Source: Gloeotrichia echinulata CP02
Lineage (GTDB): Bacteria; Cyanobacteriota; Cyanobacteriia; Cyanobacteriales; Nostocaceae
Assembly (NCBI GenBank): GCA_038087035.1
Contig: CP051187.1
Span: forward strand, 6,330,001 to 6,394,000
Reading direction: 5' to 3'
DNA length: 64,000 nt
Shown: one piece after another, positions 7,332 through 16,847 of the stretch
How positions within the stretch are numbered: the stretch's first letter is position 1
Layout: the number at the start of each line of letters is the position of its first letter
Notes under the pieces: generated by a model
The model's database searches: none
What the model saw: the letters and a program-made list of their open reading frames with translations, nothing else
What the model was told of the DNA's origin: nothing
Program-made: the position numbers and the translations under genes

Positions 7332-9626
7332 ATGTCCATGACCACGATAGCCCCTGAACAGGTTAACCGCATCGTTTGGAATCAACATCACGATCCTTTT
7401 GAAATACTGGGTTCTCATCTCATCGAGCAGAATGGTAAAAATGTCTGGGCTGTGAGAGCCTACCTACCAAACGCCAGTGCAGTGTGGGTAGTCCTTCCCC
7501 AAGAACGCAAGGAATACCCAATGCAATCAGTGCATGACCCCCACTTTTTTGAATGCACGATTGAAACCCTAGAATTGGCAAACTACCAGTTAAAGATTAA
7601 AGAAGGGGAACATGAGCGTGTTACCTACGACCCTTACGCCTTCTGTTCTCCCCGTTTAACTGACTTTGACTTGCATTTGTTTGGGGAAGGAAACCATCAC
7701 CGGATTTACGAGAAACTGGGAGCGCACCCCACAGAAGTCAACGGCGTCAAGGGCGTTTATTTTGCCGTTTGGGCACCCAATGCGCGAAATGTTTCTGTAT
7801 TGGGAGATTTTAACCTCTGGGATGGTCGCCAACACCAGATGCGTAAAGGCGCTACCGGTGTTTGGGAATTGTTTATTCCTGAATTGGGCGTGGGTGAGCA
7901 TTATAAATATGAAATCAAAAATTTGACAGGACACATTTACGAAAAATCTGACCCCTACGGTTTCCAGCAGGAACCCCGTCCCAAAACCGCATCAATCGTT
8001 ACAGATTTAAATACTTACACTTGGAGTGACGAAGATTGGTTAGAACAGCGGCGTCAAACTGACCCCCTGACCCAGCCAGTCTCTGTCTACGAACTGCATT
8101 TAGGTTCTTGGTTACACGGTTCTAGTGCAGAACCAGCCAAACTACCTAACGGTGAAACTGAAGCTGTAGTTCCGGTTTCCGAACTGAATCCTGGCGCACG
8201 CTTCCTTACCTACCGCGAATTAGCAGACAGACTGATTCCCTACGTTAAAGAACTCGGTTACACCCATCTAGAACTTTTACCCATTGCGGAACATCCCTTT
8301 GATGGCTCTTGGGGTTATCAAGTAACTGGATATTATGCCCCCACTTCTCGGTTTGGGACTCCCGAAGATTTCATGTATTTTGTTGACAAATGTCACCAAA
8401 ACGGCATTGGTGTGCTGGTGGATTGGGTTCCCGGTCACTTCCCCAAAGATGGACATGGTTTAGCCTTCTTCGATGGTAGTCACTTATACGAACACTCAGA
8501 CCCCCGCAAAGGCGAACACAAAGAATGGGGGACGCTGGTATTCAATTACAGTCGCCACGAAGTCAGGAATTTCTTGGTAGCAAATGCGCTGTTTTGGTTT
8601 GACAAGTACCACATTGACGGGATTCGCGTCGATGCTGTCGCTTCCATGCTGTACAATGACTATTGTCGTAAACCAGGGGAATGGCTACCCAATCAATACG
8701 GCGGTAGAGAAAATCTAGAAGCTGCAGATTTCCTGCGTCAAGTAAATCACCTCATCTTCAGCTATTTCCCCGGCGCTCTCTCAATTGCAGAAGAATCCAC
8801 AGCTTGGCCAATGGTATCTTGGCCGACCTACACAGGGGGACTCGGCTTTAACTTGAAGTGGAATATGGGCTGGATGCACGACATGCTAGACTACTTCAGC
8901 ATGGACCCGTGGTTTCGCCAGTTCCACCAAAACAACATCACCTTTAGTATGTGGTACAACCACAGCGAAAACTTCATGCTGGCATTATCCCATGATGAAG
9001 TAGTGCATGGCAAGAGCAATATCATTGGTAAAATGCCAGGGGATAGATGGCAGAAGTTCGCCAATGTGCGTTGTTTATTTAGCTATATGTTTGCTCACCC
9101 AGGCAAGAAAACCATGTTTATGAGCATGGAATTTGGACAATGGAGTGAGTGGAATGTCTGGGCTGATTTGGAATGGCATTTATTCCAGTATGAAGCCCAT
9201 CAACAGTTAAAGGGCTTTTTCTGTGAGCTAAATAAACTATACCGCTCTGAGCCTGCTTTGTACACCTGGGATTTTGACAGATCTGGGTTTGAATGGATTG
9301 ATTGTAGCGACAACCGTCACAGTGTAGTTTCCTTCATTCGCCGTGATCGGGATGCTGATAATTTTGTGGTCGTGGTTTGCAATTTTACCCCTCAACCCCA
9401 TTCCCACTATCGTATCGGTGTACCGGAAAAGGGATTTTATACCGAGTTGTTCAATAGCGATGCCCGTCAGTATGGCGGTAGTAATATGGGTAACTTGGGC
9501 GGTAAGTGGACTGATGATTGGTCATTGCATAATCGTCCCTATTCCCTGGATTTGTGTTTACCGCCTTTGGGTGTGTTGATTCTCAAGTTGGATAAGAATA
9601 AGACAGCACAGGCGCTGAAATCTTAA
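7332..9626 (+). CDS. glgB: 1,4-alpha-glucan branching enzyme
   Basis: A 764-residue GH13 enzyme that introduces alpha-1,6 branches into glycogen. It has an N-terminal duplicated beta-sandwich/CBM48 region (to about residue 230), then the catalytic barrel with [20 protein letters not shown], nucleophile D434 in DGIRVDAV, acid/base E487 in SIAEEST and the [10 protein letters not shown] motif, and a C-terminal all-beta domain. The ATG at 7332 ([10 protein letters not shown]) fits the usual start of Nostoc GlgB; the in-frame ATG at 7272 would add 20 residues translated from the TnpB-element right end and is unlikely. A terminator-like hairpin follows the stop codon. No other glycogen genes are adjacent. 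Confidence 0.96.
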   Translation: MSMTTIAPEQVNRIVWNQHHDPFEILGSHLIEQNGKNVWAVRAYLPNASAVWVVLPQERKEYPMQSVHDPHFFECTIETLELANYQLKIKEGEHERVTYDPYAFCSPRLTDFDLHLFGEGNHHRIYEKLGAHPTEVNGVKGVYFAVWAPNARNVSVLGDFNLWDGRQHQMRKGATGVWELFIPELGVGEHYKYEIKNLTGHIYEKSDPYGFQQEPRPKTASIVTDLNTYTWSDEDWLEQRRQTDPLTQPVSVYELHLGSWLHGSSAEPAKLPNGETEAVVPVSELNPGARFLTYRELADRLIPYVKELGYTHLELLPIAEHPFDGSWGYQVTGYYAPTSRFGTPEDFMYFVDKCHQNGIGVLVDWVPGHFPKDGHGLAFFDGSHLYEHSDPRKGEHKEWGTLVFNYSRHEVRNFLVANALFWFDKYHIDGIRVDAVASMLYNDYCRKPGEWLPNQYGGRENLEAADFLRQVNHLIFSYFPGALSIAEESTAWPMVSWPTYTGGLGFNLKWNMGWMHDMLDYFSMDPWFRQFHQNNITFSMWYNHSENFMLALSHDEVVHGKSNIIGKMPGDRWQKFANVRCLFSYMFAHPGKKTMFMSMEFGQWSEWNVWADLEWHLFQYEAHQQLKGFFCELNKLYRSEPALYTWDFDRSGFEWIDCSDNRHSVVSFIRRDRDADNFVVVVCNFTPQPHSHYRIGVPEKGFYTELFNSDARQYGGSNMGNLGGKWTDDWSLHNRPYSLDLCLPPLGVLILKLDKNKTAQALKS

Positions 9627-9650
9627 TCCTCAAATCTTAACTTTCAGCAG

Positions 9651-9684
9651 AACCCCGCTTTCTTTCTTGAAGACGGGGTTTTGC
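9651..9684 (+). terminator. Hairpin terminator after glgB
   Basis: AACCCCG (9651-9657) pairs with CGGGGTT (9674-9680), followed by a short T-run. It lies 25 bp downstream of the glgB stop codon. Confidence 0.7.
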
Positions 9685-9788
9685 AACGGCGAATTATCGG
9701 CGATCGCTATTCTTGCACGATGGATGAACAAAGTATATCTACGACTACGACAAATATATAATGTCATTAATCTGGATATAGATTTGAA

Positions 9789-9959
9789 ATGGAATATAAA
9801 ATTTCTCGTCACGCAAAAACAGAAATGGAAAGACGAAATATTCCTCTTGACCTGGTTGAATCTGTTTTAGACAATCCCCAACAAATTTTCCTCGAAAGAG
9901 AAGGAAAGATAAATTATGGAAGAATTGCTAGAACTCAGACAATTAGTGGTTGCTGGTAA
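9789..9959 (+). pseudogene. Truncated DUF4258 protein overlapping the DUF29 gene
   Basis: A 56-codon frame starting MEYKISRHAKTEMERRNIPL and continuing through LVESVLDNPQQIFLEREG matches the N-terminal half of DUF4258 proteins (toxin-like fold, usually about 80-90 residues). After INYG the frame runs into the start of the next gene in a different frame, giving a meaningless tail. The C-terminal half is therefore lost, and the DUF29 start codon at 9916 lies inside the fragment. Probably a decayed member of a toxin-antitoxin-like pair. Confidence 0.6.
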
Positions 9960-10341
9960 GGTGGAGGAGGCTCTATCTTTAATTGATGAGTTAGAGGAGA
10001 TGAGCAAGGAAGATAAAATCAATAAAATTTATAGTTATTGTGTAGTCTTGTTAGTTCATTTAATTAAGCAATCTTCCGAAAAACGGACAACTCACTCCTG
10101 GGATGTTTCGATTCGTAATGCGATCGCTGGGATTGGTCGGGTGAATAAACGCCGCAAAGCTGGGGGATATTATCTTAGCAGTACAGAGCTACAGGAGATT
10201 TTGGCTGAGGCTTATGATCAGGCTTTAGATAATGCTGCTTTGGAAGCTTTTGGTGGCATTTATGATGCGATCGCTTTAGGAAATATGGTAGATCGAGTAT
10301 CGCTGGTCAAGCAAGCTTTAGAATTAATAAGTTTTATTTAG
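9916..10341 (+). CDS. DUF29 family protein
   Basis: A 141-residue protein with the features of the cyanobacterial DUF29 family: acidic helical N-terminus (MEELLELRQLVVAGKVEEAL), DELEEMSKEDKINKI, the segment LLVHLIKQSSEKRTTHSWDV and the RRKAGGYYLS motif. DUF29 is present in many copies in cyanobacterial genomes and has no established function; its frequent pairing with small toxin-like ORFs suggests a role in toxin-antitoxin-like modules. It overlaps the truncated DUF4258 fragment by 44 bp in another frame. ATG at 9916 has no strong ribosome-binding site. Confidence 0.8.
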   Translation: MEELLELRQLVVAGKVEEALSLIDELEEMSKEDKINKIYSYCVVLLVHLIKQSSEKRTTHSWDVSIRNAIAGIGRVNKRRKAGGYYLSSTELQEILAEAYDQALDNAALEAFGGIYDAIALGNMVDRVSLVKQALELISFI

Positions 10342-10411
10342 TGTCGTTTGTTATTTTTCGCCATCTCCTCATATCCCCCATTCCGCAATTCTACCTGCTC
10401 AAGGTTAAATC

Positions 10412-10516
10412 ATGCCACCACCCATGAACGAGAGATGTTGTCTCAATCCAGAATGTCATAACCCGCCAGTTCCTGAAAATACCAAATTTTGCCCTAACTG
10501 CGGAGGAATATGGTAG
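10412..10516 (+). pseudogene. Orphan 4-Cys zinc-ribbon fragment of a Ser/Thr kinase
   Basis: A 34-codon frame reads MPPPMNERCCLNPECHNP, then PENTKFCPNCGG and a stop. The cysteine spacing (CC, C, FCPNCG) is the same as in the zinc ribbon that begins the kinase at 5298-6569. It is either a stand-alone zinc-ribbon minigene or, more likely, the remaining 5' end of a lost kinase gene. The remainder of the 10342-10682 gap shows nothing else recognisable. Confidence 0.5.
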
Positions 10517-10682
10517 CATTACTTAATTGCCGTCAAAGTTAACTTAATACATATAGCACTCCTATGTGATTTTTGAATAAAACTCGATACCACTAAATTC
10601 TCTAAAATCCTCTTGTCTACGCAAACAATTTCAGGAATCAAACCGTATTACTATATCAAATATATTATATTTTCTTAAAGTT

Positions 10683-11957
10683 ATGACGCATTTCGGACTA
10701 ATTTGCCCCTCCGCTACTGGTCATTTAAACACTATGACTGCTTTAGGACGCGAACTTAAAAAGCGAGGTCATCGTGTCACGTTGCTGGGAATGCCTGATG
10801 CAGAAGCTAATGGCAATGCTGCTGGCTTAGAATTTGGTTCTATTTCTGGGGATGAGTTTCCAGTTGGCACAACAGCTATATTTTATGAGAAGTTGGGGAA
10901 ACTCAAAGGAATCGCAGCATTAAGTTACACAATTTCTTTATCTGAAAAAACAACCGCTTTATTTTTGCGGGATGCGCCAAAAGTTATTCAAGAGGTCGGA
11001 ATAGAAGCATTAGTAATTGATGAATCTATATTTGGGGGAAGTACAGTAGCAGACTTTTTGAGTATACCTTTTGTGACTGTCTGTTCCTCTCTAGTGAATG
11101 CTTTTGATCATTCTATTCCCCCATATTTTACAACTTGGCAATATAACTCAACATGGTGGGGAACCTTAAGAAATCGTGCAGGTTATGAGTTAATGTTGGG
11201 TTTTGGTAAGCCTATCCGACAGGTAATTTCAAAAGTCCGTCGCGAGTGGAATTTACCCCCTTGTACTAATATCAACGATTTTTACTCGCTTTCCAAATTA
11301 GCCATTATTAGTCAACAAGTCGCCGAGCTTGAATACCCAAGACCTAATTTAGCTGGTTTACTTCATTTTACTGGACCTCACTTTGATTCTACCGCTAGAA
11401 AATCTGTTGATTTTCCGTTTGAACAATTGAATGGAAAGCCTCTTATTTATGCGTCGATGGGAACATTACAAAATCGGCTGCGTAATATTTTCTATCATAT
11501 TGCTGAGAGTTGTGTAGGTCTAGATGCTCAATTAGTTCTTGCTCTTGGAGGTGGACTAGAACCGCAAGACTTACCAGACCTACCAGGAAATCCAATAGTT
11601 GTGAAATATGCACCACAGTTAGAACTGTTACAAAAAGCCAGTTTAACTATTTGTCATGCGGGAACTAATACTGTGCTGGAGTCATTGTTTTATGGTGTAC
11701 CTTTGGTGACTATTCCTATTACTAATGACCAACCAGGAGTAGCCGCACGGATTGTATGGTCTGGTGTAGGAAAGTTTATTTCCACTTCACGGTTAACCAC
11801 TCCTAGATTACGTCAGGATATTCAAGAAGTATTGACCCAACCATCTTACAAAAAGAATGCTTTGAGGCTAAAAACCGCAATGAATCAAGCAGGAGGACTG
11901 CGCCGCGCTGTTGATATTATTGATGAAGTGATCTTAAACAATCAGCTAGTCAGTTAA
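10683..11957 (+). CDS. GT1-family glycosyltransferase (macrolide/zeaxanthin-type)
   Basis: A 424-residue protein with the two-domain GT-B layout of UDP-sugar-dependent family 1 glycosyltransferases. The N-terminus MTHFGLICPSATGHLNTMTA carries the GHLNP-like acceptor-side motif. The C-terminal domain has PLIYASMGTLQNR and the donor-binding segment ICHAGTNTVLESLFYGVPLV with the conserved histidine at 325, then NDQPGVAARI. Relatives glycosylate small lipophilic acceptors such as carotenoids or polyketides; the acceptor here is unknown. It is a single-gene unit with an inverted repeat after its stop codon. Confidence 0.85.
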   Translation: MTHFGLICPSATGHLNTMTALGRELKKRGHRVTLLGMPDAEANGNAAGLEFGSISGDEFPVGTTAIFYEKLGKLKGIAALSYTISLSEKTTALFLRDAPKVIQEVGIEALVIDESIFGGSTVADFLSIPFVTVCSSLVNAFDHSIPPYFTTWQYNSTWWGTLRNRAGYELMLGFGKPIRQVISKVRREWNLPPCTNINDFYSLSKLAIISQQVAELEYPRPNLAGLLHFTGPHFDSTARKSVDFPFEQLNGKPLIYASMGTLQNRLRNIFYHIAESCVGLDAQLVLALGGGLEPQDLPDLPGNPIVVKYAPQLELLQKASLTICHAGTNTVLESLFYGVPLVTIPITNDQPGVAARIVWSGVGKFISTSRLTTPRLRQDIQEVLTQPSYKKNALRLKTAMNQAGGLRRAVDIIDEVILNNQLVS

Positions 11958-11987
11958 CAAGATAAAAAATTGATAACAAGCTCTTTC

Positions 11988-12014
11988 ACTTAACAAGAGA
12001 TTTTCTTGTTAAGT
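11988..12014 (+). terminator. Inverted repeat after the GT1 gene
   Basis: ACTTAACAAGA (11988-11998) and TCTTGTTAAGT (12004-12014) form a perfect short-loop hairpin 30 bp downstream of the stop codon. No strong T-run follows, so terminator function is tentative. Confidence 0.45.
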
Positions 12015-12222
12015 TCTACAGTTGGAAATTTATAGAGGCTCCGCTGCTAGGATATTTGTGTAAAAACTATTACACGTAATTCAGTGAAATAAATTTTAAA
12101 TTTTACCTGATGGGTCATGGATAACTGGTAATTAGTAATGGGTGATGAGCTAAAACTATAACCAATTAGTTATTAATTACTACCCAGATATATCTGTAAT
12201 TTTTACTGCTAGCAGATTATTC

Positions 12223-13143
12223 ATGTCATCCAAAAGCGAAAATCTAAAATCTAAAATTTTACCACCCCCCCTGAAAAGAGGTGATTTACTCCGAGTAATT
12301 GCTCCTAGTGGTGCTTTGCGAGAATTTGAGGCGTTTGACCGCAGTGTAGAAATTTGGCGATCGCGTGGCTACCGAGTAGAAATCATCCCCCAGATAGATG
12401 ACAGATGGGGATATTTAGCAGGGAAAGACCAAGACCGACGCGATCGCCTAGCCGCAGCATGGTCAGATCCAGATTGTCGTGGTATCCTTTGCGCTAGGGG
12501 CGGTTTTGGCAGTACCCGCATTTTGGAAAACTGGAATTGGCAACAAAATGCAGCATCTCCCAAGTGGCTAATTGGCTTTTCTGACATCACTGGACTGTTG
12601 TGGAGCCTTTATAATATAGGAATTTCCAGCGTTCATGGCCCAGTATTGACCACCCTGGCTAATGAGCCTGATTGGTCAATTGAGCGGTTGTTTAATTGGG
12701 TGGAAGGTCGTCCCCTAGAACCGTTGGAAGGTTGCGGTTGGGGTGGTGGTGTAGCTCAGGGCATTTTACTCCCTGGTAATCTTACGGTAGCAACGCATCT
12801 TTTGGGTACACCCTTGCAACCAGATTTTGAGAATGTAATTCTGGCGTTTGAGGATGTTTCCGAAGCACCCTACCGCATAGACAGAATGTTGACTCAATGG
12901 CGCTTAAGTGGTGTATTATCCAAAGTGCGGGGAATTGCTTTGGGCGATTTTACTAAATGTGACGCGCCAGCTAACGTACCCAGTTTTAGGGTAGAGGAAG
13001 TTTTGCGCGAACGTTTGGGTGATTTAGGGATTCCGGTTGTCTCAGGTTTACCTTTTGGTCATGATAGCCCGAATGCCGCATTACCCGTGGGTGTGGCGGT
13101 AACTTTAGATGGCGAGCAGGGGATTTTGGAAATTAACACATAA
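12223..13143 (+). CDS. ldcA: LD-carboxypeptidase (muramoyltetrapeptide carboxypeptidase, family S66)
   Basis: A 306-residue protein of peptidase family S66, which removes the terminal D-alanine from murein tetrapeptides during cell-wall recycling. Visible motifs are RVIAPSGALREF near the N-terminus, ILCARGGFGSTRIL, the nucleophile in IGFSDIT (S120), HGPVLTTL, the glutamate in LAFEDVSEAPYRIDRML, and the histidine in PFGHDSPNAALPVG. The Ser-Glu-His set is complete and length is typical. It has no signal peptide, as expected for a cytoplasmic recycling enzyme. It stands alone, about 75 bp upstream of the FkbM gene. Confidence 0.93.
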   Translation: MSSKSENLKSKILPPPLKRGDLLRVIAPSGALREFEAFDRSVEIWRSRGYRVEIIPQIDDRWGYLAGKDQDRRDRLAAAWSDPDCRGILCARGGFGSTRILENWNWQQNAASPKWLIGFSDITGLLWSLYNIGISSVHGPVLTTLANEPDWSIERLFNWVEGRPLEPLEGCGWGGGVAQGILLPGNLTVATHLLGTPLQPDFENVILAFEDVSEAPYRIDRMLTQWRLSGVLSKVRGIALGDFTKCDAPANVPSFRVEEVLRERLGDLGIPVVSGLPFGHDSPNAALPVGVAVTLDGEQGILEINT

Positions 13144-13219
13144 GGAAATGAACTAAATATAAGTCACTTCTGAATATGTTAAGATACTCTTGCTTTCGCC
13201 ACAGGAAAAATTCATCAAG

Positions 13220-14023
13220 ATGAATACACTTTCAATCAAGAAAAATGGTTTATTTTTTCAAGTCATTAAAAGTAAACATCAGTCATTTTGGGAAGACCTT
13301 AATGATGGTGGATGGGAACCCGAAACCTTCAAAGTGTTTGATCGATTTATTTCCCAAGATGTGACATATATAGATGTGGGAGCATGGATAGGTCCAACTT
13401 TACTTTACGCAGCACAGCGAGCTAAAGCAGCCTTTGCCTTTGAACCAGATCCTCTAGCCTATCAGGAGATGTTGGCTAACGTACAATTAAATCCAGAGAT
13501 TACAAATATTCAGACCTACGAAGCCCTGATAGGGATTGAATCTGGTAAAACCCGATTGGGAAGTAGAGACGAAGGAGGTGATTCTACCAGCAGTGTATTG
13601 TTTTCAGAAATGAAAACAAGTTGGCTAGTTGAGTCCATTAATCTCCCAGAGTTTGTCGAAAAACAAGGGTTGCGTTCACCTTTATTTATCAAAATAGATA
13701 TTGAAGGTGGAGAATACTCACTGTTACCCACATTAGTCAACTTCTTCAAAAATTATCAACCCATAGTGCTTTACCTATCTCTTCATCCAGAGTTTCTCTT
13801 AATTGATCCATCTTCTAGTCAGAAACTTCCCTTAAATCTAAATCGAGCAATTAAATTGATTAAGGCTCATTTCGATTTAGCACAGAGTCTGGTCAGCTTT
13901 AAGTATATCTACGATATTTATGGCAATCGCACCAGTATCTGGAAAGGACTATTTAAAGCACTTAGCGGTAACAATAATATGGCTGAAAACGCTATTATAG
14001 CCACCAATCAACGTTGGAATTAA
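13220..14023 (+). CDS. FkbM family methyltransferase
   Basis: A 267-residue SAM-dependent methyltransferase of the FkbM type. The SAM-binding strand is TYIDVGAWIGPTLLYAA (about residues 50-66), with an acidic end of strand two in AFAFEPDP. The ATG at 13220 (MNTLSIKKNG) is preferred; an in-frame TTG upstream would add ten residues. The next gene, a GT2 glycosyltransferase, starts 3 bp after the stop codon, and a sugar-binding lipoprotein follows, so the protein likely modifies a glycan or glycosylated product. The substrate is unknown. Confidence 0.82.
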   Translation: MNTLSIKKNGLFFQVIKSKHQSFWEDLNDGGWEPETFKVFDRFISQDVTYIDVGAWIGPTLLYAAQRAKAAFAFEPDPLAYQEMLANVQLNPEITNIQTYEALIGIESGKTRLGSRDEGGDSTSSVLFSEMKTSWLVESINLPEFVEKQGLRSPLFIKIDIEGGEYSLLPTLVNFFKNYQPIVLYLSLHPEFLLIDPSSSQKLPLNLNRAIKLIKAHFDLAQSLVSFKYIYDIYGNRTSIWKGLFKALSGNNNMAENAIIATNQRWN

Positions 14024-14025
14024 CA

Positions 14026-14688
14026 ATGATTAGTATAGAATTTAACTTAGAACCAGAGATTTCTGTGGTCACGTGTACATACAACCGAGCGCAGTACTTA
14101 AATGATTGTATTAATAGTGTTATCTCTCAAACTTTTTCAAATTGGGAACTGATTATAGTTGATGATGGTAGCAAAGACAACACATTTGAAATTATCAATC
14201 CTTATCTAGAAAAATTTAATAATATCCGTTATCTTAAACATCAAAATCGCCTTGCTGGTTATGCCAGAAATGCTGGAATTCAGGCATCTTTTGGCAAATA
14301 CATCACATTTCTTGACAGTGACGACAGCTATAAGCCAAATCATCTGGAGTCGCGGCTGGAATTTATGAAAGCTAATCCAGAAATTGACTTAATTGAAGGT
14401 GGATGTGAACTTGAAGAGGAGTTTTGGCTTCCTGATTATTATCAACCCAATAAATTAATTAATGTTAGGGAATGCGTAGTAGGAGCCACATTTTTTGGCA
14501 AAAGACACGTATTTTTTGAACTAAAGGGATTTAAGAGTCTTGCTTATGGGGAAGATACAGATTTATGGGAACGTGCCGAAAAAATATTCAAAACTTACAA
14601 AATTAAACAACCAGAAAGCTATATTTATACTAGAGCAGAAACTAGTACTACCAAAACTTTTTTAGATCAGATGTCCTCATCTAACTAA
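14026..14688 (+). CDS. Glycosyltransferase family 2 protein
   Basis: A 220-residue GT-A-fold protein. The N-terminus ISVVTCTYNRAQYLNDCINS is the classical GT2 start, followed by IIVDDGSKDNT and FLDSDDSYKPNH (DxD-like nucleotide-sugar and metal-binding site). It is shorter than many GT2 proteins and has no membrane segments. The ATG at 14026 follows the FkbM stop codon closely, indicating translational coupling and an operon. It probably adds a sugar to a surface polysaccharide or lipid; donor and acceptor cannot be deduced. Confidence 0.88.
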   Translation: MISIEFNLEPEISVVTCTYNRAQYLNDCINSVISQTFSNWELIIVDDGSKDNTFEIINPYLEKFNNIRYLKHQNRLAGYARNAGIQASFGKYITFLDSDDSYKPNHLESRLEFMKANPEIDLIEGGCELEEEFWLPDYYQPNKLINVRECVVGATFFGKRHVFFELKGFKSLAYGEDTDLWERAEKIFKTYKIKQPESYIYTRAETSTTKTFLDQMSSSN

Positions 14689-14697
14689 CTACTGGGC

Positions 14698-16020
14698 ATG
14701 AAAATTCCCTTGTTTGTATCCTCAATTAGCAGTTTTGTTTACCGTCTGTTTACTTCTATTCGTCCTTGGGAATTTCGGAAAATCATCGTGATTTTCTGTC
14801 TCGTATTTTTATGTAGTTGTCAGAGTCCAGCCCAGAAAAATAGCGGAGTAATTCATCTGACATTATGGCAGGGAATTAATCCCCCTACGAATCGGGATGT
14901 ATTTGAACATCTGGTAGACAAATTTAATCGGACTCATCCTGATATTCAGGTTGAATCTATTTTTGCAGGCGCCACAGACCAATTACCAAAAATTTTAGCA
15001 GCAGTTGTTGGCAATTCGGCTCCAGATATCCTGTTATTTTACCCGCAAGTTACAGGCCAATTTGTAAATTTAGGAGCAATTCAACCTCTAGATGATTGGC
15101 TGGAAAAATTGCCTATAAAGTCAGAAATTCCCCCCAGCTTGTTTGAGGAGCTACGGTTAGAAGGTAATATTTGGTCAGTGCCATATACTACTAGTAATAT
15201 TGGTATTTTTTATCGACCTAAGCTTTTTCAAGCTGCAGGAATCACAGAAACGCCGAAGAATTGGGAAGAATTAAAAGAAGTTGCTAAAAAACTGACTATA
15301 GACCGCAATGGTGATAATCGACCTGAACAGTATGGCATTTTATTACCTTTAGGAAAGACAGAATGGACTGTATTTACTTGGTTTCCCTTTTTATTGAGCG
15401 CTGGGGGAGAAGTGGTGACAAATAGCCAACCAAATTTGACCAACCCTGGAGCTATTAAAGCTTTACAATTTTGGCAAGACCTATTAAAGAATGGTACAGC
15501 AACGCTGTCTCCTCCAGAACGGGGTTATGAGGAGGATGCTTTTATTGCCGGTCGTGTGGCGATGCAAATTACAGGCCCTTGGACCTACATCACTAAATCT
15601 AACGTTGATTATGGCGTATTTCCGATACCTGCTAATGTGAAGCCAGCTACGGTAACAGGTACGGGAAATATGTTTTTGATGAAAACTACGCCAGAAAGAG
15701 AAAAAGCTGCAATGAAATTTTTGGAGTATGTTTTGAGTGCAGAATTCCAAACAGAATGGAGTATAGGAACAGGTTTTTTACCTGTTAATATCAAAGCGGC
15801 TCAAAGTCAAGCTTATCAGAAATACCTGCAACAAAAACCTTGGTTAAAAGTGTTTATGGACCAAATACCTGTAGCCAAGGCTCGACCTACTATTGCTGGA
15901 TATAGTCGTCTTTCTGACAGCCTTGGTCGAGCCATTGAGTCTACATTATTGGGTAAGTCTTCGCCAGAAAAGGCTCTTAAATCAGCCCAAGAGCGTTTAG
16001 ATCTGATTTGGGATGACTAA
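14698..16020 (+). CDS. ABC transporter sugar-binding lipoprotein (extracellular solute-binding family 1)
   Basis: A 440-residue periplasmic binding protein. The N-terminus has a hydrophobic segment KIIVIFCLVFLCSC with a lipobox and acylated cysteine at about residue 41; the region before it is unusually long, so the true start may be internal. The mature part shows HLTLWQGINPP, FNRTHPDIQVES, PYTTSNIGIFYRP, AFIAGRVAMQITGPW and a C-terminal helix set typical of maltose/multiple-sugar binding proteins. It starts 9 bp after the GT2 gene, but no permease or ATPase is present. The last 4 bp overlap the end of the convergent methyltransferase gene. Confidence 0.9.
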   Translation: MKIPLFVSSISSFVYRLFTSIRPWEFRKIIVIFCLVFLCSCQSPAQKNSGVIHLTLWQGINPPTNRDVFEHLVDKFNRTHPDIQVESIFAGATDQLPKILAAVVGNSAPDILLFYPQVTGQFVNLGAIQPLDDWLEKLPIKSEIPPSLFEELRLEGNIWSVPYTTSNIGIFYRPKLFQAAGITETPKNWEELKEVAKKLTIDRNGDNRPEQYGILLPLGKTEWTVFTWFPFLLSAGGEVVTNSQPNLTNPGAIKALQFWQDLLKNGTATLSPPERGYEEDAFIAGRVAMQITGPWTYITKSNVDYGVFPIPANVKPATVTGTGNMFLMKTTPEREKAAMKFLEYVLSAEFQTEWSIGTGFLPVNIKAAQSQAYQKYLQQKPWLKVFMDQIPVAKARPTIAGYSRLSDSLGRAIESTLLGKSSPEKALKSAQERLDLIWDD

Positions 16021-16721
16021 TTAGGGGTTAGTTTTTCCTGCTCAAGAAAGTAAAGCTTTAAATTTTCTGCATAATAAGCTGTAGTTGCGGCCGATTCAGA
16101 AGCTATGAGACGACGAATAACTTCATTGGGTTGGGGAATTCGAGGGTCGTCAATATGAACATAATCTAAAACATTGTAGCGATACCAATCTGCAACACTA
16201 GGATGAGGGCGTAACCTTTCGCGTATGCGATCAGCAACTGTAAAATTATGTTGAGTAAATAAGCTGTGCCAGTAATCACGAGGACGCAGATTGATATGTC
16301 CATGTCCTCCTTGACCAGGAACTGCTGCTGAAAATACCACTACTGGTGCAACTTTAGTTAACCAATTTACTAGCGTAGTTGACATTTCTGGTTCTAGGTG
16401 TTCAGCTACTTCTAAACTCACCGCTAGGTCAAAAGATTTTCCGGTGAAAAAATTTGCAATCAAAGTAGGTTCATTCAAATTTAGAGTATTAAATTCTACA
16501 GATAGTCCAGAGAAATCTGGTTGAGAAAAACCGTCAATTGCTGTAACTTGTACTCCTAGTTTGGCAAGTTCTCGAGTTAGGTGTCCAGGACCACAACCAA
16601 ACTCTACTAACGTTTTTGGTTGATAAATTTCCACAATAGTCAAAGCTATAATTTGATAGTCTGTATCAAAATCCGAGCTTTGAAAATAGTCTGAAGTGTA
16701 AGAGAAAGTGCCATCAGTCAT
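16017..16721 (-). CDS. Class I SAM-dependent methyltransferase
   Basis: A 234-residue methyltransferase with motif I LVEFGCGPGHLTRELAKLG (residues 38-56), the acidic residue in VTAIDGFSQP, and motif LAVSLEVAEHLEP. The C-terminal half has GGHGHINLRPRDYWHSLF, a pattern seen in methyltransferases near glycosyltransferase clusters. It is convergent with the sugar-binding lipoprotein gene, overlapping by 4 bp at the stop codons. The substrate is unknown. Confidence 0.82.
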   Translation of the reverse strand: MTDGTFSYTSDYFQSSDFDTDYQIIALTIVEIYQPKTLVEFGCGPGHLTRELAKLGVQVTAIDGFSQPDFSGLSVEFNTLNLNEPTLIANFFTGKSFDLAVSLEVAEHLEPEMSTTLVNWLTKVAPVVVFSAAVPGQGGHGHINLRPRDYWHSLFTQHNFTVADRIRERLRPHPSVADWYRYNVLDYVHIDDPRIPQPNEVIRRLIASESAATTAYYAENLKLYFLEQEKLTPN

Positions 16722-16847
16722 ATGTTTTTAGTTCAGTTAGTGCGGGATGAGAATATGTTGAAAAACTTGGTTAATTAGAATTTTAAGGCTGATGAGAGCC
16801 TCTAATTATGACTCCTTTATCTTACTATGCTGGGCTGAAAAATGACT

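Noticed and set aside
9667..9870. 67-codon plus-strand ORF after glgB
   Set aside because: It starts inside the glgB terminator and is in a different frame from the DUF4258 fragment, which has recognisable sequence.
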